Source of the DNA: Myxococcales bacterium
GTDB lineage: Bacteria > Myxococcota_A > Polyangia > Fen-1088
Direction of reading: 5' to 3'
NCBI GenBank assembly: GCA_022184915.1
Contig: JAGTJU010000005.1
Location: 186,001 to 250,000 of the forward strand
DNA length: 64,000 nucleotides
How positions within the stretch are numbered: position 1 is the stretch's first letter; each line of letters starts with the position of its first letter. The notes under the pieces are model-generated. The model searched no databases and was not told the DNA's origin. It worked only from the letters and a program-made list of their open reading frames with translations. The position numbers and the translations under genes are program-made. Positions 47,836-58,980 of this stretch are shown piece after piece.

Positions 47836-49133
47836 CCGGGCCGCGCCAGGGGGCCCGGGCGCTCGCCGAGTGGCTGGTCCTGGGCGCGCTCGTGGGGGGC
47901 CTCTGTGGGGCAGCTTCGGCCCTCTTTCTATTTCTGCTCGACGAGGCCACGGCGTTGCGCGAGGCCCACCCGGCGATCGTGTACACGCTGCCCGTGGCGG
48001 GGCTGGCCATCGGGTGGCTCTACGCGCGCTACGGCAAGTCGATCAGAGCTGGCAACAACCTGGTGATCGACACGATCCACGACGAAGGCCCGCGGCTTCC
48101 CGTCCGGATGGCGCCCATGGTGTTGGTGGGTACGGTGCTGACGCATCTATTCGGCGGCAGCGCGGGACGTGAAGGCACGGCCGTGCAAATGGGAGCCAGC
48201 CTGGCCGATACCCTTGCGCACAAGCTCTCGCTGCGGCCCAACCTGCGGCGCCATGTGCTGGCGGCCGGCGTGGCCGGCGGCTTCGGCTCGGTGTTCGGCA
48301 CGCCAATCGCGGGGGTGGTGTTCGGGCTCGAGGTCGTGGTTCTGGGTCAGCTTGCCTACGGAGCCCTTCTGCCGGCGCTCGTGGCGTCGGTCGTGGGGGA
48401 CATGACCACGCGCGCCCTGGGGATCGTGCACACGCCCTACCCCCTCTTGTCCTACGTGCCGCTGTCGCCGCTGCTGCTCGCAAAATGGGCGGTGTTCGCG
48501 GCCGCCGTGGCGCTCACCACGCTGACCTTCATCGAGCTCACGCAGGCGCTCAAGCGCTGGACGGAGCGCCAGTGCCCCTCTTTGCCTGTGCGCATGGCCC
48601 TGGGCGGTCTGGCGCTGGTGCTTCTGTGGCAGCTCGTGGGTACGAACGACTATCTGGGGCTCGGCATACCGATGATCGTGAAGGCCTTCAGCGAAACGGG
48701 CGTGCCCGACATGGCCTTCTTCTTGAAGCTGATATTCACGGCCCTCACGCTCAGTGTGGGTTTTTTGGGGGGCGAGGTGACGCCGCTTTTCTTCGTGGGC
48801 GCTTGTTTGGGCAGCACCTTGGCAGAGCCTTTGGGGTTGCCCCGGCCCCTGGCAGCAGGCGTGGGCCTGGCGGCGGTGTTCGCCGCGGCCTCGAACACCC
48901 CCTTGGCGCTGGCGGTGATGGCGGTCGAACTGATGGGCGGCGCAGCCTTTCCCCACGTGGCGATCGTCTGCGTGATGGCCTACCTGCTGACGGGGCACCG
49001 CTCGATTTACCCTTCGCAAAGGCTCGTTCATGCGAAGTGGGGCGCACGCCTGCCCACCGTGCGCCGCCTGCGCGACGTGGCGGCAGAGACGAACCCGACC
49101 AAGAGCGCGCACGAGGACGTAGAGCCCTCCTGA
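47832..49133 (+). CDS. ClC-type anion channel/antiporter, GREGT variant
   Basis: Inner-membrane ClC family protein of 433 residues with about 10-12 helices. The gating-glutamate motif reads GGSAGREGTAVQMGAS (Glu114 equals E. coli ClC Glu148), where chloride transporters normally have GREGP. The central anion motif GSGIP is replaced by AGNNL (73-77). FGSVFGTPIAGVVFGLEV and AAVFAAASNTPLALAVMAVEL are standard later motifs. From memory, GREGT-type sequences occur among the fluoride-exporting CLC-F group, so fluoride/proton antiport is a real alternative to chloride transport; no fluoride riboswitch was found upstream. The GTG start overlaps the preceding gene by 4 bp. Confidence 0.88.
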   Translation: MTGPRQGARALAEWLVLGALVGGLCGAASALFLFLLDEATALREAHPAIVYTLPVAGLAIGWLYARYGKSIRAGNNLVIDTIHDEGPRLPVRMAPMVLVGTVLTHLFGGSAGREGTAVQMGASLADTLAHKLSLRPNLRRHVLAAGVAGGFGSVFGTPIAGVVFGLEVVVLGQLAYGALLPALVASVVGDMTTRALGIVHTPYPLLSYVPLSPLLLAKWAVFAAAVALTTLTFIELTQALKRWTERQCPSLPVRMALGGLALVLLWQLVGTNDYLGLGIPMIVKAFSETGVPDMAFFLKLIFTALTLSVGFLGGEVTPLFFVGACLGSTLAEPLGLPRPLAAGVGLAAVFAAASNTPLALAVMAVELMGGAAFPHVAIVCVMAYLLTGHRSIYPSQRLVHAKWGARLPTVRRLRDVAAETNPTKSAHEDVEPS

Positions 49134-49158
49134 ACTTCAGGAGCCCTGGCACACCGCC

Positions 49159-51516
49159 TCAGGGTGCGGGAAGGGACGCCTCGGCCGTGGGGGCGCCTTT
49201 TCCGGGGCTCTGAATGCGATCGTTGCGCCAGACGTGCAGCTTGGCGTAGCCGTCCCACGCGATGCTGACGAGGTCGAGATCGCCGTCGCCATCCAGATCC
49301 ACCGCGCGTGCGCCCAGGTGACTCTCTTTGCCCTCGTCCACCACGTGCGGAGCGAACCCGCGCGCGCGCCCGAGGTTGCGCCACACGGTCACACGCTGGG
49401 CGCCGCGGTGTTCACCGGTGATCACGTCGAGGTGGCCGTCGGCGTCCATGTCCGCCACGTCGAGCGCGTTGGTGCTGCCCTGAAGCGCGATCGGGGTGCG
49501 CGTCCAGGGCCCTTTCGCGGGCTCTTTCGGGTTTCTGAACCAGGATGTGGAGGCCCCCTGCGCCGCGCCGTTTTCCACGGAGACCACCAGATCCGGGCGC
49601 GCATCACCGTCGAGATCCGCCAGCACCAAGCGATCGGCCCAACCTTCGACCTCGCCCAGCGGCGCTTTTTGCCAGGGCCCCGCCGTGACCTTGCCCGGGC
49701 CCGGGTTGCGCCACCACGCAAGCTCGTTGCCCTTCGGCCCACCGGCCGCCGCCACATCCACCCAACCGTCACCATCGACATCGGCCGCGGCGATCCCGTC
49801 TTCGGTGGTTTCATCGCCGGTGATGCGAAACGAGGGCCAGGGCTCCGCGAGGGAGGCGGGCACCTGCAGGGCGAACACCCCTTTGCCGGTGGTGAACACG
49901 AGCTCGGGGGAAGGGCCGCGCAAAAGAGGTGCGCGCAGGTAGCCCTGGCTGTTCGTGTGTTCGGTGGGCGTAAAGCCCGCAGCGGCCACGTGCTTGCCGA
50001 AACCGCCGGCCTTGGGTTCGAGCCAGTACACCTTGCCCAGCGCCTCACCCACGAGCGGCGGCAACGCCCCGGGGGGCTGGGCGCGTTCGTCCAGGCTCCA
50101 CATCACGTCGAGCGGCCGCGGCAGCACGGTGCGCTTCCAGGGGCCCCCGAGGTCACCGCCGGGATTTTCGTAGTGCACGCTGCCCGCCACGATGTCGTGC
50201 CCCTGGGCGCGCCGCGGGAACGTCAAGCCGAACGCCCGCTCGTCGCGGCTGCCATCGATCTCGAGGTACTGCCACGCGCCGAGGCCATCAGGTCCCTCGT
50301 TCATCCACGCCTCCACGGGAGGCCCTTGCCAGTTCGCCCCGGCCACGTCCGGGCGGCCGTTGCCGTCGAAGTCGGCCACACGCACGTTGTGGGATCCGCG
50401 CGTGGACAGAACCTGCAGATCGAAGGCTTGTCCGTTTTTGCGGCTGTAGAGGATGCCCACACGCTTCTTCGGCGCCTGCGCCATCTCGGCGAAGACCACG
50501 TCGAGGGCGCCATCATCGTTCATGTCCTCGAGCTTGAACGTGTGCACGAAGGCCACGTCCTTGGCGATGACGTGTTCGGTCCACGCCGCATCCCGTGACT
50601 TCGGAAACGTGTATGAGGCTTCGTACCAGGCCAAACGCCCTTGGACCTCGGCAGGCGAAAGCAACACATCGAGCCGACCGTCTCGGTTGACGTCGCCCAC
50701 GGTGACGCCCACGTCCTCCGGCCATCCCGGCGCGATCTCGTGGCGCGCCCAGACCTTGGCGCGCGCGCCCGGGTTGCGCAACCAATAGCCGTTTTGCACG
50801 AGGTCGGGACGGCCGTCGCCATCAAGGTCGGCAATCGCCGTGCCGCCGCGGCCCTTCGTCTCGATGGAAAGCTTCTGCCAGCTGTCCGGCTGGTCCTGGA
50901 AAAAGATCGTGGTGCGGCCCTGGCGAACGACCACGTCCAGCTTGCCGTCGCCATCCAGATCCGCCACCTCGAGGTCGTGTGCCCAGTCGCCGTTGGCCCC
51001 GATCTCGTGACGAAGCCACGTGCCCTTGCCGCCCGGCTTCGTCTCTTTCTGGGGGTTCTCGAACCACAGCACGTTGTTGCCTTTGTCACCGTCTGGCACG
51101 AGCACGTCGAGATCGCCATCGCGGTCCACATCGCCAAGCTGCATGTCGGTGGTGAACTCGATCGTGGCCTTCGCGATCTCGTGGCGCACCCAGCGTCCCT
51201 TGGCCGCGTCACGCGGGGCCGTGAAAAAGGCCAGGCCGCCCTTGCCGCCCACGACGAGATCCGGGCGACCGTCCCCATCGAGATCACCCACCGCCTTGCA
51301 GTCGCCATGAAACTTCGCATCCACCACCACAGAGCGAAAGCGCAGGGGCCCCGCGGGCGGTGGCAAGGGCGTTGCGGCCGCGGCCCCGGCCGTACGGGCC
51401 CCTCGCGAGATCACGTCGGCCAGCCGCGTACGGGCCCCGAAGGGGTTGCGCCACAGCACGACCGCGACCACCAACACCACCAAGGTTCCCCCCCCATACA
51501 ACCTGCGACGCTTCAT
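49159..51516 (-). CDS. FG-GAP/VCBS repeat beta-propeller protein
   Basis: Protein of 785 residues anchored by an N-terminal membrane helix (about 9-26) and otherwise exported. The whole mature part is made of FG-GAP/VCBS-type blades with calcium-binding loops of the DxDxDGxxDL kind: GDLDGDGRPDLVVG, GDVDRDGDLDVLVP, ADLDGDGKLDVVV, ADFDGNGRPDVAG, ADLDGDARPDLVVS and VDLDGDGDLDLVS among at least ten copies. Such proteins form one or two seven-bladed propellers, as in integrin alpha chains, and usually bind ligands at the surface. The ATG at 51516 is chosen because the frame upstream of it lacks a signal sequence and carries only basic, non-conserved residues. It is convergent with the ClC gene. 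Confidence 0.85.
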   Translation of the reverse strand: MKRRRLYGGGTLVVLVVAVVLWRNPFGARTRLADVISRGARTAGAAAATPLPPPAGPLRFRSVVVDAKFHGDCKAVGDLDGDGRPDLVVGGKGGLAFFTAPRDAAKGRWVRHEIAKATIEFTTDMQLGDVDRDGDLDVLVPDGDKGNNVLWFENPQKETKPGGKGTWLRHEIGANGDWAHDLEVADLDGDGKLDVVVRQGRTTIFFQDQPDSWQKLSIETKGRGGTAIADLDGDGRPDLVQNGYWLRNPGARAKVWARHEIAPGWPEDVGVTVGDVNRDGRLDVLLSPAEVQGRLAWYEASYTFPKSRDAAWTEHVIAKDVAFVHTFKLEDMNDDGALDVVFAEMAQAPKKRVGILYSRKNGQAFDLQVLSTRGSHNVRVADFDGNGRPDVAGANWQGPPVEAWMNEGPDGLGAWQYLEIDGSRDERAFGLTFPRRAQGHDIVAGSVHYENPGGDLGGPWKRTVLPRPLDVMWSLDERAQPPGALPPLVGEALGKVYWLEPKAGGFGKHVAAAGFTPTEHTNSQGYLRAPLLRGPSPELVFTTGKGVFALQVPASLAEPWPSFRITGDETTEDGIAAADVDGDGWVDVAAAGGPKGNELAWWRNPGPGKVTAGPWQKAPLGEVEGWADRLVLADLDGDARPDLVVSVENGAAQGASTSWFRNPKEPAKGPWTRTPIALQGSTNALDVADMDADGHLDVITGEHRGAQRVTVWRNLGRARGFAPHVVDEGKESHLGARAVDLDGDGDLDLVSIAWDGYAKLHVWRNDRIQSPGKGAPTAEASLPAP

Positions 51517-51659
51517 GAGGGGCGAGGTTAGCAGCCCAGGCCGCAACGGCTGCGTCTGCCATGGGCCGCCTTTATGCGTTAGGTCCCTGGAGACGATGAC
51601 AACGGCGCGATTCCGGCACGACGCACGCCGATCCCCTATACTCGGGCACCTTTGTGCGC

Positions 51660-52976
<1,317 letters not shown>

Positions 52977-53001
52977 CGCTGGCGCACGCCCTTAGACCCC
53001 C

Positions 53002-53760
53002 TTAGACCGAGGCCCACAAGCTGCGTGCAATCACCTGGCGCGCAGCCTGGGCGAGAGCGTGGGCGCTGCCGAAGGCGGCGGGCGGCAACAGCGGCCCGAG
53101 CCGCACCGTCACGGACGTTTTGCGGGTGGCCCCCACGGTGGTGAGGTAGTGGCGCAGAAACGAGGCTTCACCCACCCAGGCGATGCGGGGATCCGCATAT
53201 TCGATGGAAACGGGCAATACGGGCACGTTCATCAGGCGTGCGAGCCCGAACACGCCCCGGTGAAACGGCAATAAGCGGTCGCCCGCCGTGGTCGTACCCT
53301 CGGGGTACGCGATGACCGTCACGCCCGCCTGCAGGGCACGCCGGGCGCGGCGCAACACGAGCGCACCGCTGTGGGCATCGCCCCGGTTCACGAACAAGAT
53401 GCCGAGGCGCTCGGCCACGTGACCCACTCCCGGCCACGCGGCCACCTCGCGTTTGGCGATGCAGGTGCTGGGCGTGAGCGAGGGCAGCACCAGCGTGTCG
53501 ACGTAGCTGACGTGGTTGGCCACCATGATGACGGGCCCCTCGGGCATCGCCCCGCCTCGTGTGACCTCGAGGCCGTGCGCGGTGCACAAGCCACGCGCGG
53601 TGTGCTGGACCTGCGCCGCCACCGCCCGCAAAGCGGCGGCGCTTTGGGGAGGGCCTTCGGCACGCGCGCGGCGCAGCGTCCAGCACTGGGCCGCGAGGCC
53701 ACCAAGCCTCCAGGGCAAACGCCACGCTGCTGCCAGATTCAGCTCGGGGACTTTGCTCAT
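53002..53760 (-). CDS. PlsC-family 1-acylglycerol-3-phosphate acyltransferase
   Basis: Membrane-associated acyltransferase of 252 residues. The HX4D catalytic motif is NHVSYVDTL (His83, Asp88), followed by GILFVNRGD (motif II), YPEGTTTAGDRLLPFHRG (motif III) and NVPVLPVSIEY (motif IV). Such enzymes acylate lysophosphatidate or related lipids at the inner membrane. The ATG at 53760 is chosen because the upstream frame adds only Cys/Pro/Arg-rich residues. Whether this is the main PlsC or a paralogue acting on another lipid, such as an ornithine lipid, cannot be told. It is divergent from the ABC exporter gene. Confidence 0.9.
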   Translation of the reverse strand: MSKVPELNLAAAWRLPWRLGGLAAQCWTLRRARAEGPPQSAAALRAVAAQVQHTARGLCTAHGLEVTRGGAMPEGPVIMVANHVSYVDTLVLPSLTPSTCIAKREVAAWPGVGHVAERLGILFVNRGDAHSGALVLRRARRALQAGVTVIAYPEGTTTAGDRLLPFHRGVFGLARLMNVPVLPVSIEYADPRIAWVGEASFLRHYLTTVGATRKTSVTVRLGPLLPPAAFGSAHALAQAARQVIARSLWASV

Positions 53761-53899
53761 CTGCCCGAGGTTCCCCCCGCCGTGTGGCCTGCGTGTGGCG
53801 CACAACCCACAATTCGGCCACGAGCTTGGCCTCTGCGTGAAACACCCGTGTGGCAGCGGCGTGCATTGCGGGCGCTCCTGGCATAGCCTGGGCACGCCC

Positions 53900-55750
53900 G
53901 TGATTCACCCCGCCCCTTCGCGCAGCCCTGATCCCTCCCGACCGCCGTGGCGGCGGCGGCTTGCGGCCAGTTTCGCCCAGACGGGCCCCACGCTGACCCT
54001 GGTCTGGGACTCGGCACGGGCCGGGACCGTCATGCTCGCGGCGCTCACGGTGCTCGCGTCGGCGCTGCCTCCGGCCATGGCCTACGTGGCCAAGCTCATT
54101 ATCGACGCCGTATTGGCCGCCCGCGACGCAGGCCCCACGGTGGCCGGGGTCACGGACAGGGTGGTCGACCTCGTGCTCCTCGAAGTGGGCCTTGCGGTGC
54201 TGGTCACCGTGGTCGAGCGGGCTTTGGCGCTGGTACGGCAGCTCGTGGGGGCACGCATCGGGGTCGACATCAACCTGAGGATCTTGCGCAAGGCCCTGGC
54301 GCTCGAGCTGCCCCAATTCGAAAACCCCGAGTTTTACGACAAGCTCACGCGGGCGCGCCGCGAAGCCTCGTCCCGCCCACTGGCGTTGGTGGCGGAAAAC
54401 TTCCAGATCATCCGCCAGGTGCTGACCCTCACGGGGTACGCCAGCTTGCTCCTGTCGTTTGCGCCCTGGATGTTCGCGGTGGTGCTCCTGGCCGCGGTGC
54501 CCGCCTTCGTCTCCGAAACGAAGTTTTCGGCCATGGCGTTCCGCCTGCGCAATTGGCGTTCGCCCGATGCACGGCGCCTCAACTATCTCGAGTATGTGCT
54601 GGCCAACGACGAACACGCCAAGGAGGTCAAGCTCTTCGGCATCGGTCCCGCGCTGCTCGCACGCTACGAAACGCTCGCCGAACGCTTTTACCAGGAAGAC
54701 AGGGCCCTGGCCGTGCGGCGAACCGGATGGGCGTACGTGCTTTCACTGCTCAGCACGGGGGCGTTTTACGCTTGCTACGCGGTGGTGGTGTTGGCCACGG
54801 TGGCCCACCAGCTGACCCTCGGCGACATGACGCTTTACCTGATGGCGTTTCGGCAGGGGCAGCAATCTTTCCAGGGGATCTTGAGCTCGCTCAACGGGCT
54901 TTACGAGCACAACCTCTACATGCAGAACTTGTTCGAGTACCTGGCCATCCCCACGGCCCTCCCGCACGAAGAGGCGCCACCGCCCGGCGTGAGCGAAGAG
55001 GGCATCAGGTTCGAGGACGTGGGCTTTCGTTATCCGGATGGGCGCACCTGGGCGCTGCGGCACGTGAGCGTCTTCATCCCCAAGGGGCAGAGCCTGGCGC
55101 TGGTGGGAGAAAACGGCGCAGGGAAAACCACGTTCATCAAGCTCTTGACCGGCCTTTATCGCCCCACCGAAGGGCACGTGTTCCTCGATGGCCGCGACGT
55201 ACGGCAGTGGGATCCCGTTGCGTTGAGGCAGCGCGTGGGGGTGATCTTCCAGGACTTCAACCAGTACCAATTCCTCCTGCGGGAGAACGTGGGCCTGGGC
55301 AGCATCGCCCACCTCGAAGACGCGCCTCGCATCGGCAGAGCCATCGATCGCGGCGGCGCCCGCGACTTCGTGGAAGGCCTGGCCCAGGGGCTCGATACGC
55401 AGCTTGGCCGCTGGTTCAAAGACGGTGCGGAGCTATCGGGGGGTCAATGGCAAAAGGTGGCGCTGGCCCGCGCGTTCATGCGCGAAGAGGCCGACATCCT
55501 GATCTTGGATGAACCCACGGCAGCGCTCGACGCCGAGGCGGAGCACGCCGTGTTTCAGCGCTTCCGCGAGCTGGCGCACGGGCGCACCACCATCGTCATC
55601 TCCCACCGCTTTCCCACGGTGCGCATGGCCGATCACATCGTGGTTCTGGCGGGGGGCACCGTGGCTGAAGAAGGCACCCACGAGGCCCTGTTGGCGCGCA
55701 ACGGTCGTTACGCGCACCTCTTCAGTTTGCAAGCTGCGGGGTACCAGTAG
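53900..55750 (+). CDS. ABC exporter half-transporter (membrane and ATPase fused)
   Basis: Type IV ABC exporter half-transporter of 616 residues, expected to work as a homodimer in the inner membrane. Six helices lie within about 30-320; the nucleotide-binding domain is at about 360-610. Walker A is GENGAGKTTFIKLL, the signature LSGGQWQKVALARAF, Walker B ILILDEPTAALD and the H-loop VISHRFPTV. The transported substrate cannot be predicted; relatives include lipid, peptide and drug exporters. The start is taken as GTG 53900, giving a normal length; the frame is open further upstream but overlaps the divergent acyltransferase gene. The two divergent genes share a 139-bp control region. Confidence 0.9.
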   Translation: MIHPAPSRSPDPSRPPWRRRLAASFAQTGPTLTLVWDSARAGTVMLAALTVLASALPPAMAYVAKLIIDAVLAARDAGPTVAGVTDRVVDLVLLEVGLAVLVTVVERALALVRQLVGARIGVDINLRILRKALALELPQFENPEFYDKLTRARREASSRPLALVAENFQIIRQVLTLTGYASLLLSFAPWMFAVVLLAAVPAFVSETKFSAMAFRLRNWRSPDARRLNYLEYVLANDEHAKEVKLFGIGPALLARYETLAERFYQEDRALAVRRTGWAYVLSLLSTGAFYACYAVVVLATVAHQLTLGDMTLYLMAFRQGQQSFQGILSSLNGLYEHNLYMQNLFEYLAIPTALPHEEAPPPGVSEEGIRFEDVGFRYPDGRTWALRHVSVFIPKGQSLALVGENGAGKTTFIKLLTGLYRPTEGHVFLDGRDVRQWDPVALRQRVGVIFQDFNQYQFLLRENVGLGSIAHLEDAPRIGRAIDRGGARDFVEGLAQGLDTQLGRWFKDGAELSGGQWQKVALARAFMREEADILILDEPTAALDAEAEHAVFQRFRELAHGRTTIVISHRFPTVRMADHIVVLAGGTVAEEGTHEALLARNGRYAHLFSLQAAGYQ

Positions 55751-55775
55751 CCGCCCCTGTTGGGGAAGCTTGCGC

Positions 55776-58094
55776 TTAGGAACCCAACTGAGGGACAGCC
55801 AGGGTCGCCGAGGATCGCAGGTGTTCTTCGACGAGTACGCGTAGCGCCGGCGCGCGAATGGTCCAAAGCGTCCCGCTCCCGGCTTGGCTAGCCACAAAGA
55901 CGTCGCCTCCCCGCGGCCTCACGAGATCCCGAATGGCCGACATGCCTACCCCACGGCCTGAGGTCTCAGTCACGGTGTCTCTCGTCGAGAAGGAGGGGCT
56001 GAGAAGTGCCTCGATGAGGTCCTTTTGGCTCTCACTGGCCATGCCGCGGCTTTTGGCACGCGTTCTGACGGCTTCCCAGTCGATACCGCGTCCGTTGTCG
56101 CGGCACGTGATGATGAGATCTCCCTGGTCCAACTTGGACTCGAACCAGATGGTGGGCGGATCCGTCTTGCCCACGGCTTCGCGCTCGGCGACAGACTCGA
56201 GCCCGTGGTCCACGGCATTCCGCACCACGTGCACGAACTCGCTCCACAGGGGGCCCCATTCGTCGGCGTCGGCTCTGACCCCGTGGTCCTCGATCCTCAC
56301 GTCGAGCTCTCCCTTGCCAAGCTTCTCTGCGAGTTTTTGCGCCTGCACCGAGAAGCGGGCAAACACCTTGCGCAGGGGCTCGCAACTCCACGAAGCCACC
56401 ATCGACCTTACGTCCGAGTTCACAGGGGCGTGCTCCAGCGTATCTTGAAGGGCACGGTACTCCCCCGTCGGGACCTCCACGATCTCGCCCCGCTTGACGG
56501 TGAGTCCGCTCATCTTGTCTTCAAGGTGCTCCCAGCGGTCCGCGATCACGTTGATCCGTTCGGGCGGAGGCAGCGCGCGCTCGGCTTCGATCTCGTCTTC
56601 GAGGGCGTGGCAAAGCTTCGCAACCACCTCGAACCCGAGGATCCCCGAATTCCCTTTCAAGGTGTGAAGTGCCGCCTTGACTTGCGACAAGGGAATGTCT
56701 TCCGCTCGTCTCAAGGCTTCCACAAGACGTGAGGCTTCGGCAAAGGCGTTGAGGAACCCCTCGCGGTCAGCCGTGACACCTTCGAAGAGTCGCATGATCT
56801 CACGCTGCTCGGCTTCTTTGCGCGCGCTTGCCTCGCTGGCGGTGATGTCATCGATGACGACCAAGAGGCCCGCACGGCGCCCGTCGTCTTCCATGATGAG
56901 AGAGTACGCAAACTTGTAGATGCGACCCCAGGATGTCAGCCGTCGCGGCATCTGATCGACGATCAGGTCGGCGGGCATGATGTCTTCCAAGAGGTCGTCG
57001 TGGGACAACTTGAACCACCCTGCGAAGTCCTGGCTCGCCGCGCCTATGTACTCCCAGAACGTTTGGCCTTCCGCGGGCTTTCCGAACCAGGACTCTAGAA
57101 CCGCTGAACGCTCGGATGAGACGATGCCGTCTTTTGACAGGGTCACAAGGCCCTGGGTGACGTTGTCGAGAACGAGGCGCATATCTCGATTACGCGTCGA
57201 TAGCTCTGCCGTCCTGGCCTCGACTTTTTGCTCGAGAGTGTGGTTGAGCTCTGCGAGATGCCGGTGGGATTCGGAAAGATCACTCACCATGCCGTTGAAG
57301 GCCTCGCCGAGAACCTCGATCTCGTCCCGGCTCTTCACCTCGCAGCGCACGCTGTAGTCGCCGGAAGCGATCTTCTTGGACGCTTCGGTCAGAATGCCAA
57401 GCGGCTTGGTAATCTTGACGGCTGTGCGACGAATGAACAGAGTGCCCGCGAGCAAGCTAACGATCGCCAGTCCCGCCAAAACGGCCAGAGTTGACACCAG
57501 CTCGCGCCGGGCCTCCACCCGCGCGCGCTCAGTCGCGAGGTCGAGCTTGCGCGTACTGATGCCATATACGATGAATCCCAGAGTCTCGCCGTCGTCCACG
57601 ACGCGGGCGGAGTATTCTTGCACTCGCTGTCCAAACAGGTCCTTGGCCGCCTCCTTGACGGACTGGTCAGCGGCATCTTCTGCATCGCCGGTGGCAAAGC
57701 CCAGGGCCTTCCAGGTGTCGCCAATCTCCTCGCCCTCCTTGACATTGGGAGCCACATAAGCCCAAGGGCGACCGTCCTTGTCGACGTACATGCCGTAGAC
57801 AACGTCGTCGTCCTCCGCAACGGCGCGATTCACCATGGCCGTCACGTCAGAAAAAGCGTTGTCGCTCGCGAGATTGCGCAAGGCCAAGGCGTGGTTGCCA
57901 GCCAGGCCACGTCCCTTGACCTGGATGCTGTACTGGAGCAGCCGCTTCGTCTCTTCCAGGTTGCGCCGGGAAGCCTCGAAGTTCATCCAGCCCACCACCA
58001 CCATCGTGCTGGTCGCTACGGCGGCGAAGATCACGAAGACCGTGCTGACCAGCTTTGCTCGAAGACTCGTAATACGCTCTCGTCGCATCGTCAT
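55776..58094 (-). CDS. Membrane-bound CheA-like histidine kinase with HPt domain
   Basis: Inner-membrane sensor kinase of 772 residues. Order of parts: helix at about 14-36, periplasmic sensor domain (37-200, Cache-like), helix 200-221, HAMP (222-275), coiled coil (275-305), PAS-like domain (about 305-420), HPt domain with phospho-His477 in HTLKGNSGILGF, then a CheA-type ATPase domain. The ATPase boxes are VHVVRNAVDHGLE (N box, Asn626), DNGRGID (667-671) and GRGVGM (713-718). No CheW-like regulatory domain and no receiver follow. It should autophosphorylate on His477, but no response regulator is next to it. It is divergent from two solute-binding proteins and a TonB receptor, its likely functional partners. 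Confidence 0.9.
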   Translation of the reverse strand: MTMRRERITSLRAKLVSTVFVIFAAVATSTMVVVGWMNFEASRRNLEETKRLLQYSIQVKGRGLAGNHALALRNLASDNAFSDVTAMVNRAVAEDDDVVYGMYVDKDGRPWAYVAPNVKEGEEIGDTWKALGFATGDAEDAADQSVKEAAKDLFGQRVQEYSARVVDDGETLGFIVYGISTRKLDLATERARVEARRELVSTLAVLAGLAIVSLLAGTLFIRRTAVKITKPLGILTEASKKIASGDYSVRCEVKSRDEIEVLGEAFNGMVSDLSESHRHLAELNHTLEQKVEARTAELSTRNRDMRLVLDNVTQGLVTLSKDGIVSSERSAVLESWFGKPAEGQTFWEYIGAASQDFAGWFKLSHDDLLEDIMPADLIVDQMPRRLTSWGRIYKFAYSLIMEDDGRRAGLLVVIDDITASEASARKEAEQREIMRLFEGVTADREGFLNAFAEASRLVEALRRAEDIPLSQVKAALHTLKGNSGILGFEVVAKLCHALEDEIEAERALPPPERINVIADRWEHLEDKMSGLTVKRGEIVEVPTGEYRALQDTLEHAPVNSDVRSMVASWSCEPLRKVFARFSVQAQKLAEKLGKGELDVRIEDHGVRADADEWGPLWSEFVHVVRNAVDHGLESVAEREAVGKTDPPTIWFESKLDQGDLIITCRDNGRGIDWEAVRTRAKSRGMASESQKDLIEALLSPSFSTRDTVTETSGRGVGMSAIRDLVRPRGGDVFVASQAGSGTLWTIRAPALRVLVEEHLRSSATLAVPQLGS

Positions 58095-58233
58095 GTGGTT
58101 CTGGGCGAGTCAAACGGCAGTTGTGGGGCTCACCTTGAGCTGGAGGCTGCTCGCTCCCGCCGAATGAAGGGCCCCGAACATTCGTCCTAAAGTCTCGGTG
58201 GCTCGGCTCCGATATGACCCGGCGCAGGGTCAG

Positions 58234-58980
58234 ATGTCGAAACAGTTGCAACAACCGCCATGCGGGCTCGCGTTTCTGACGAGACGGCACATCGTGCTCG
58301 GCTCGTTGGCAGCTCTTGGGTCCCAGCTTCACGCACGGACGGCGCGAGCCCAGGCTGGCGCCGTGTACGTGTATTTACACTCCACGCTGAAGGCGAAGTC
58401 ACTCGAGGAGCTGGTCTCTCAGGCCCTGCCGGGGTCCGAGATCACAGTATTCTCGCGGGTGAAGGACCTGGAAGACGCCATGCAGGCCAAGCCGCCCGGT
58501 GCGCTTCTGTCCTACCCCCCGGTGCACGCCAAGTTCCAGCTGACACCGGCCCTCAGAGGGCTCGCCAAACAAAAGGACTGGGAGCCCTACGTCAGCATGA
58601 GCGTGGGCAAGGCGCTTTCAAAAGCGGAGCTGGCTGGAAAAACGATCGGGGTGTTGGACACCCTCGGTCGTAAAGAGACCACCGACCACGTGACGGCCAT
58701 TCTGGGCGGGATTTCGGACTTCAAACTCAAGCGTGTCATCAAGCTGGAAGACATGCTGCCCCTTCTGCAGTTCGGTGCGGCGGAGGCCCTCATCCTCCCC
58801 GCGTCGGCGGCCGCGGAGATCAAAAGCCGCAGCCAACAGGAACTCGTGGTTTCAGAAATCGAAGGCGCACGCGCTGAGCTCCCGGCTGTCGGCGGAAGCC
58901 TGGCTTCGGCACTCAAGGATCGCTTCATCGGCATGGACAGCAAGGTCAAAGCCGCGCTGGGGGTAGAATCATGGCGCTAG
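58234..58980 (+). CDS. PhnD/SsuA-like periplasmic binding protein, likely Tat substrate
   Basis: Predicted type II periplasmic solute-binding protein of 248 residues, short for the family. Its signal has a twin-arginine pattern (LTRRHIVLGSLAALGS) followed by an Ala-rich cleavage region (TARAQA), so export by Tat is likely. The mature part has binding-protein features such as ALLSYPPVHAKFQL, then ELAGKTIGVLDTLGRKET and FGAAEALILPASAAAEI. The ATG at 58234 is preferred over a GTG twelve codons upstream. It overlaps the next binding-protein gene by 10 bp and is divergent from the CheA-like kinase. With no permease or ATPase near, it may deliver a signal to the kinase rather than feed a transporter. 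Confidence 0.75.
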   Translation: MSKQLQQPPCGLAFLTRRHIVLGSLAALGSQLHARTARAQAGAVYVYLHSTLKAKSLEELVSQALPGSEITVFSRVKDLEDAMQAKPPGALLSYPPVHAKFQLTPALRGLAKQKDWEPYVSMSVGKALSKAELAGKTIGVLDTLGRKETTDHVTAILGGISDFKLKRVIKLEDMLPLLQFGAAEALILPASAAAEIKSRSQQELVVSEIEGARAELPAVGGSLASALKDRFIGMDSKVKAALGVESWR

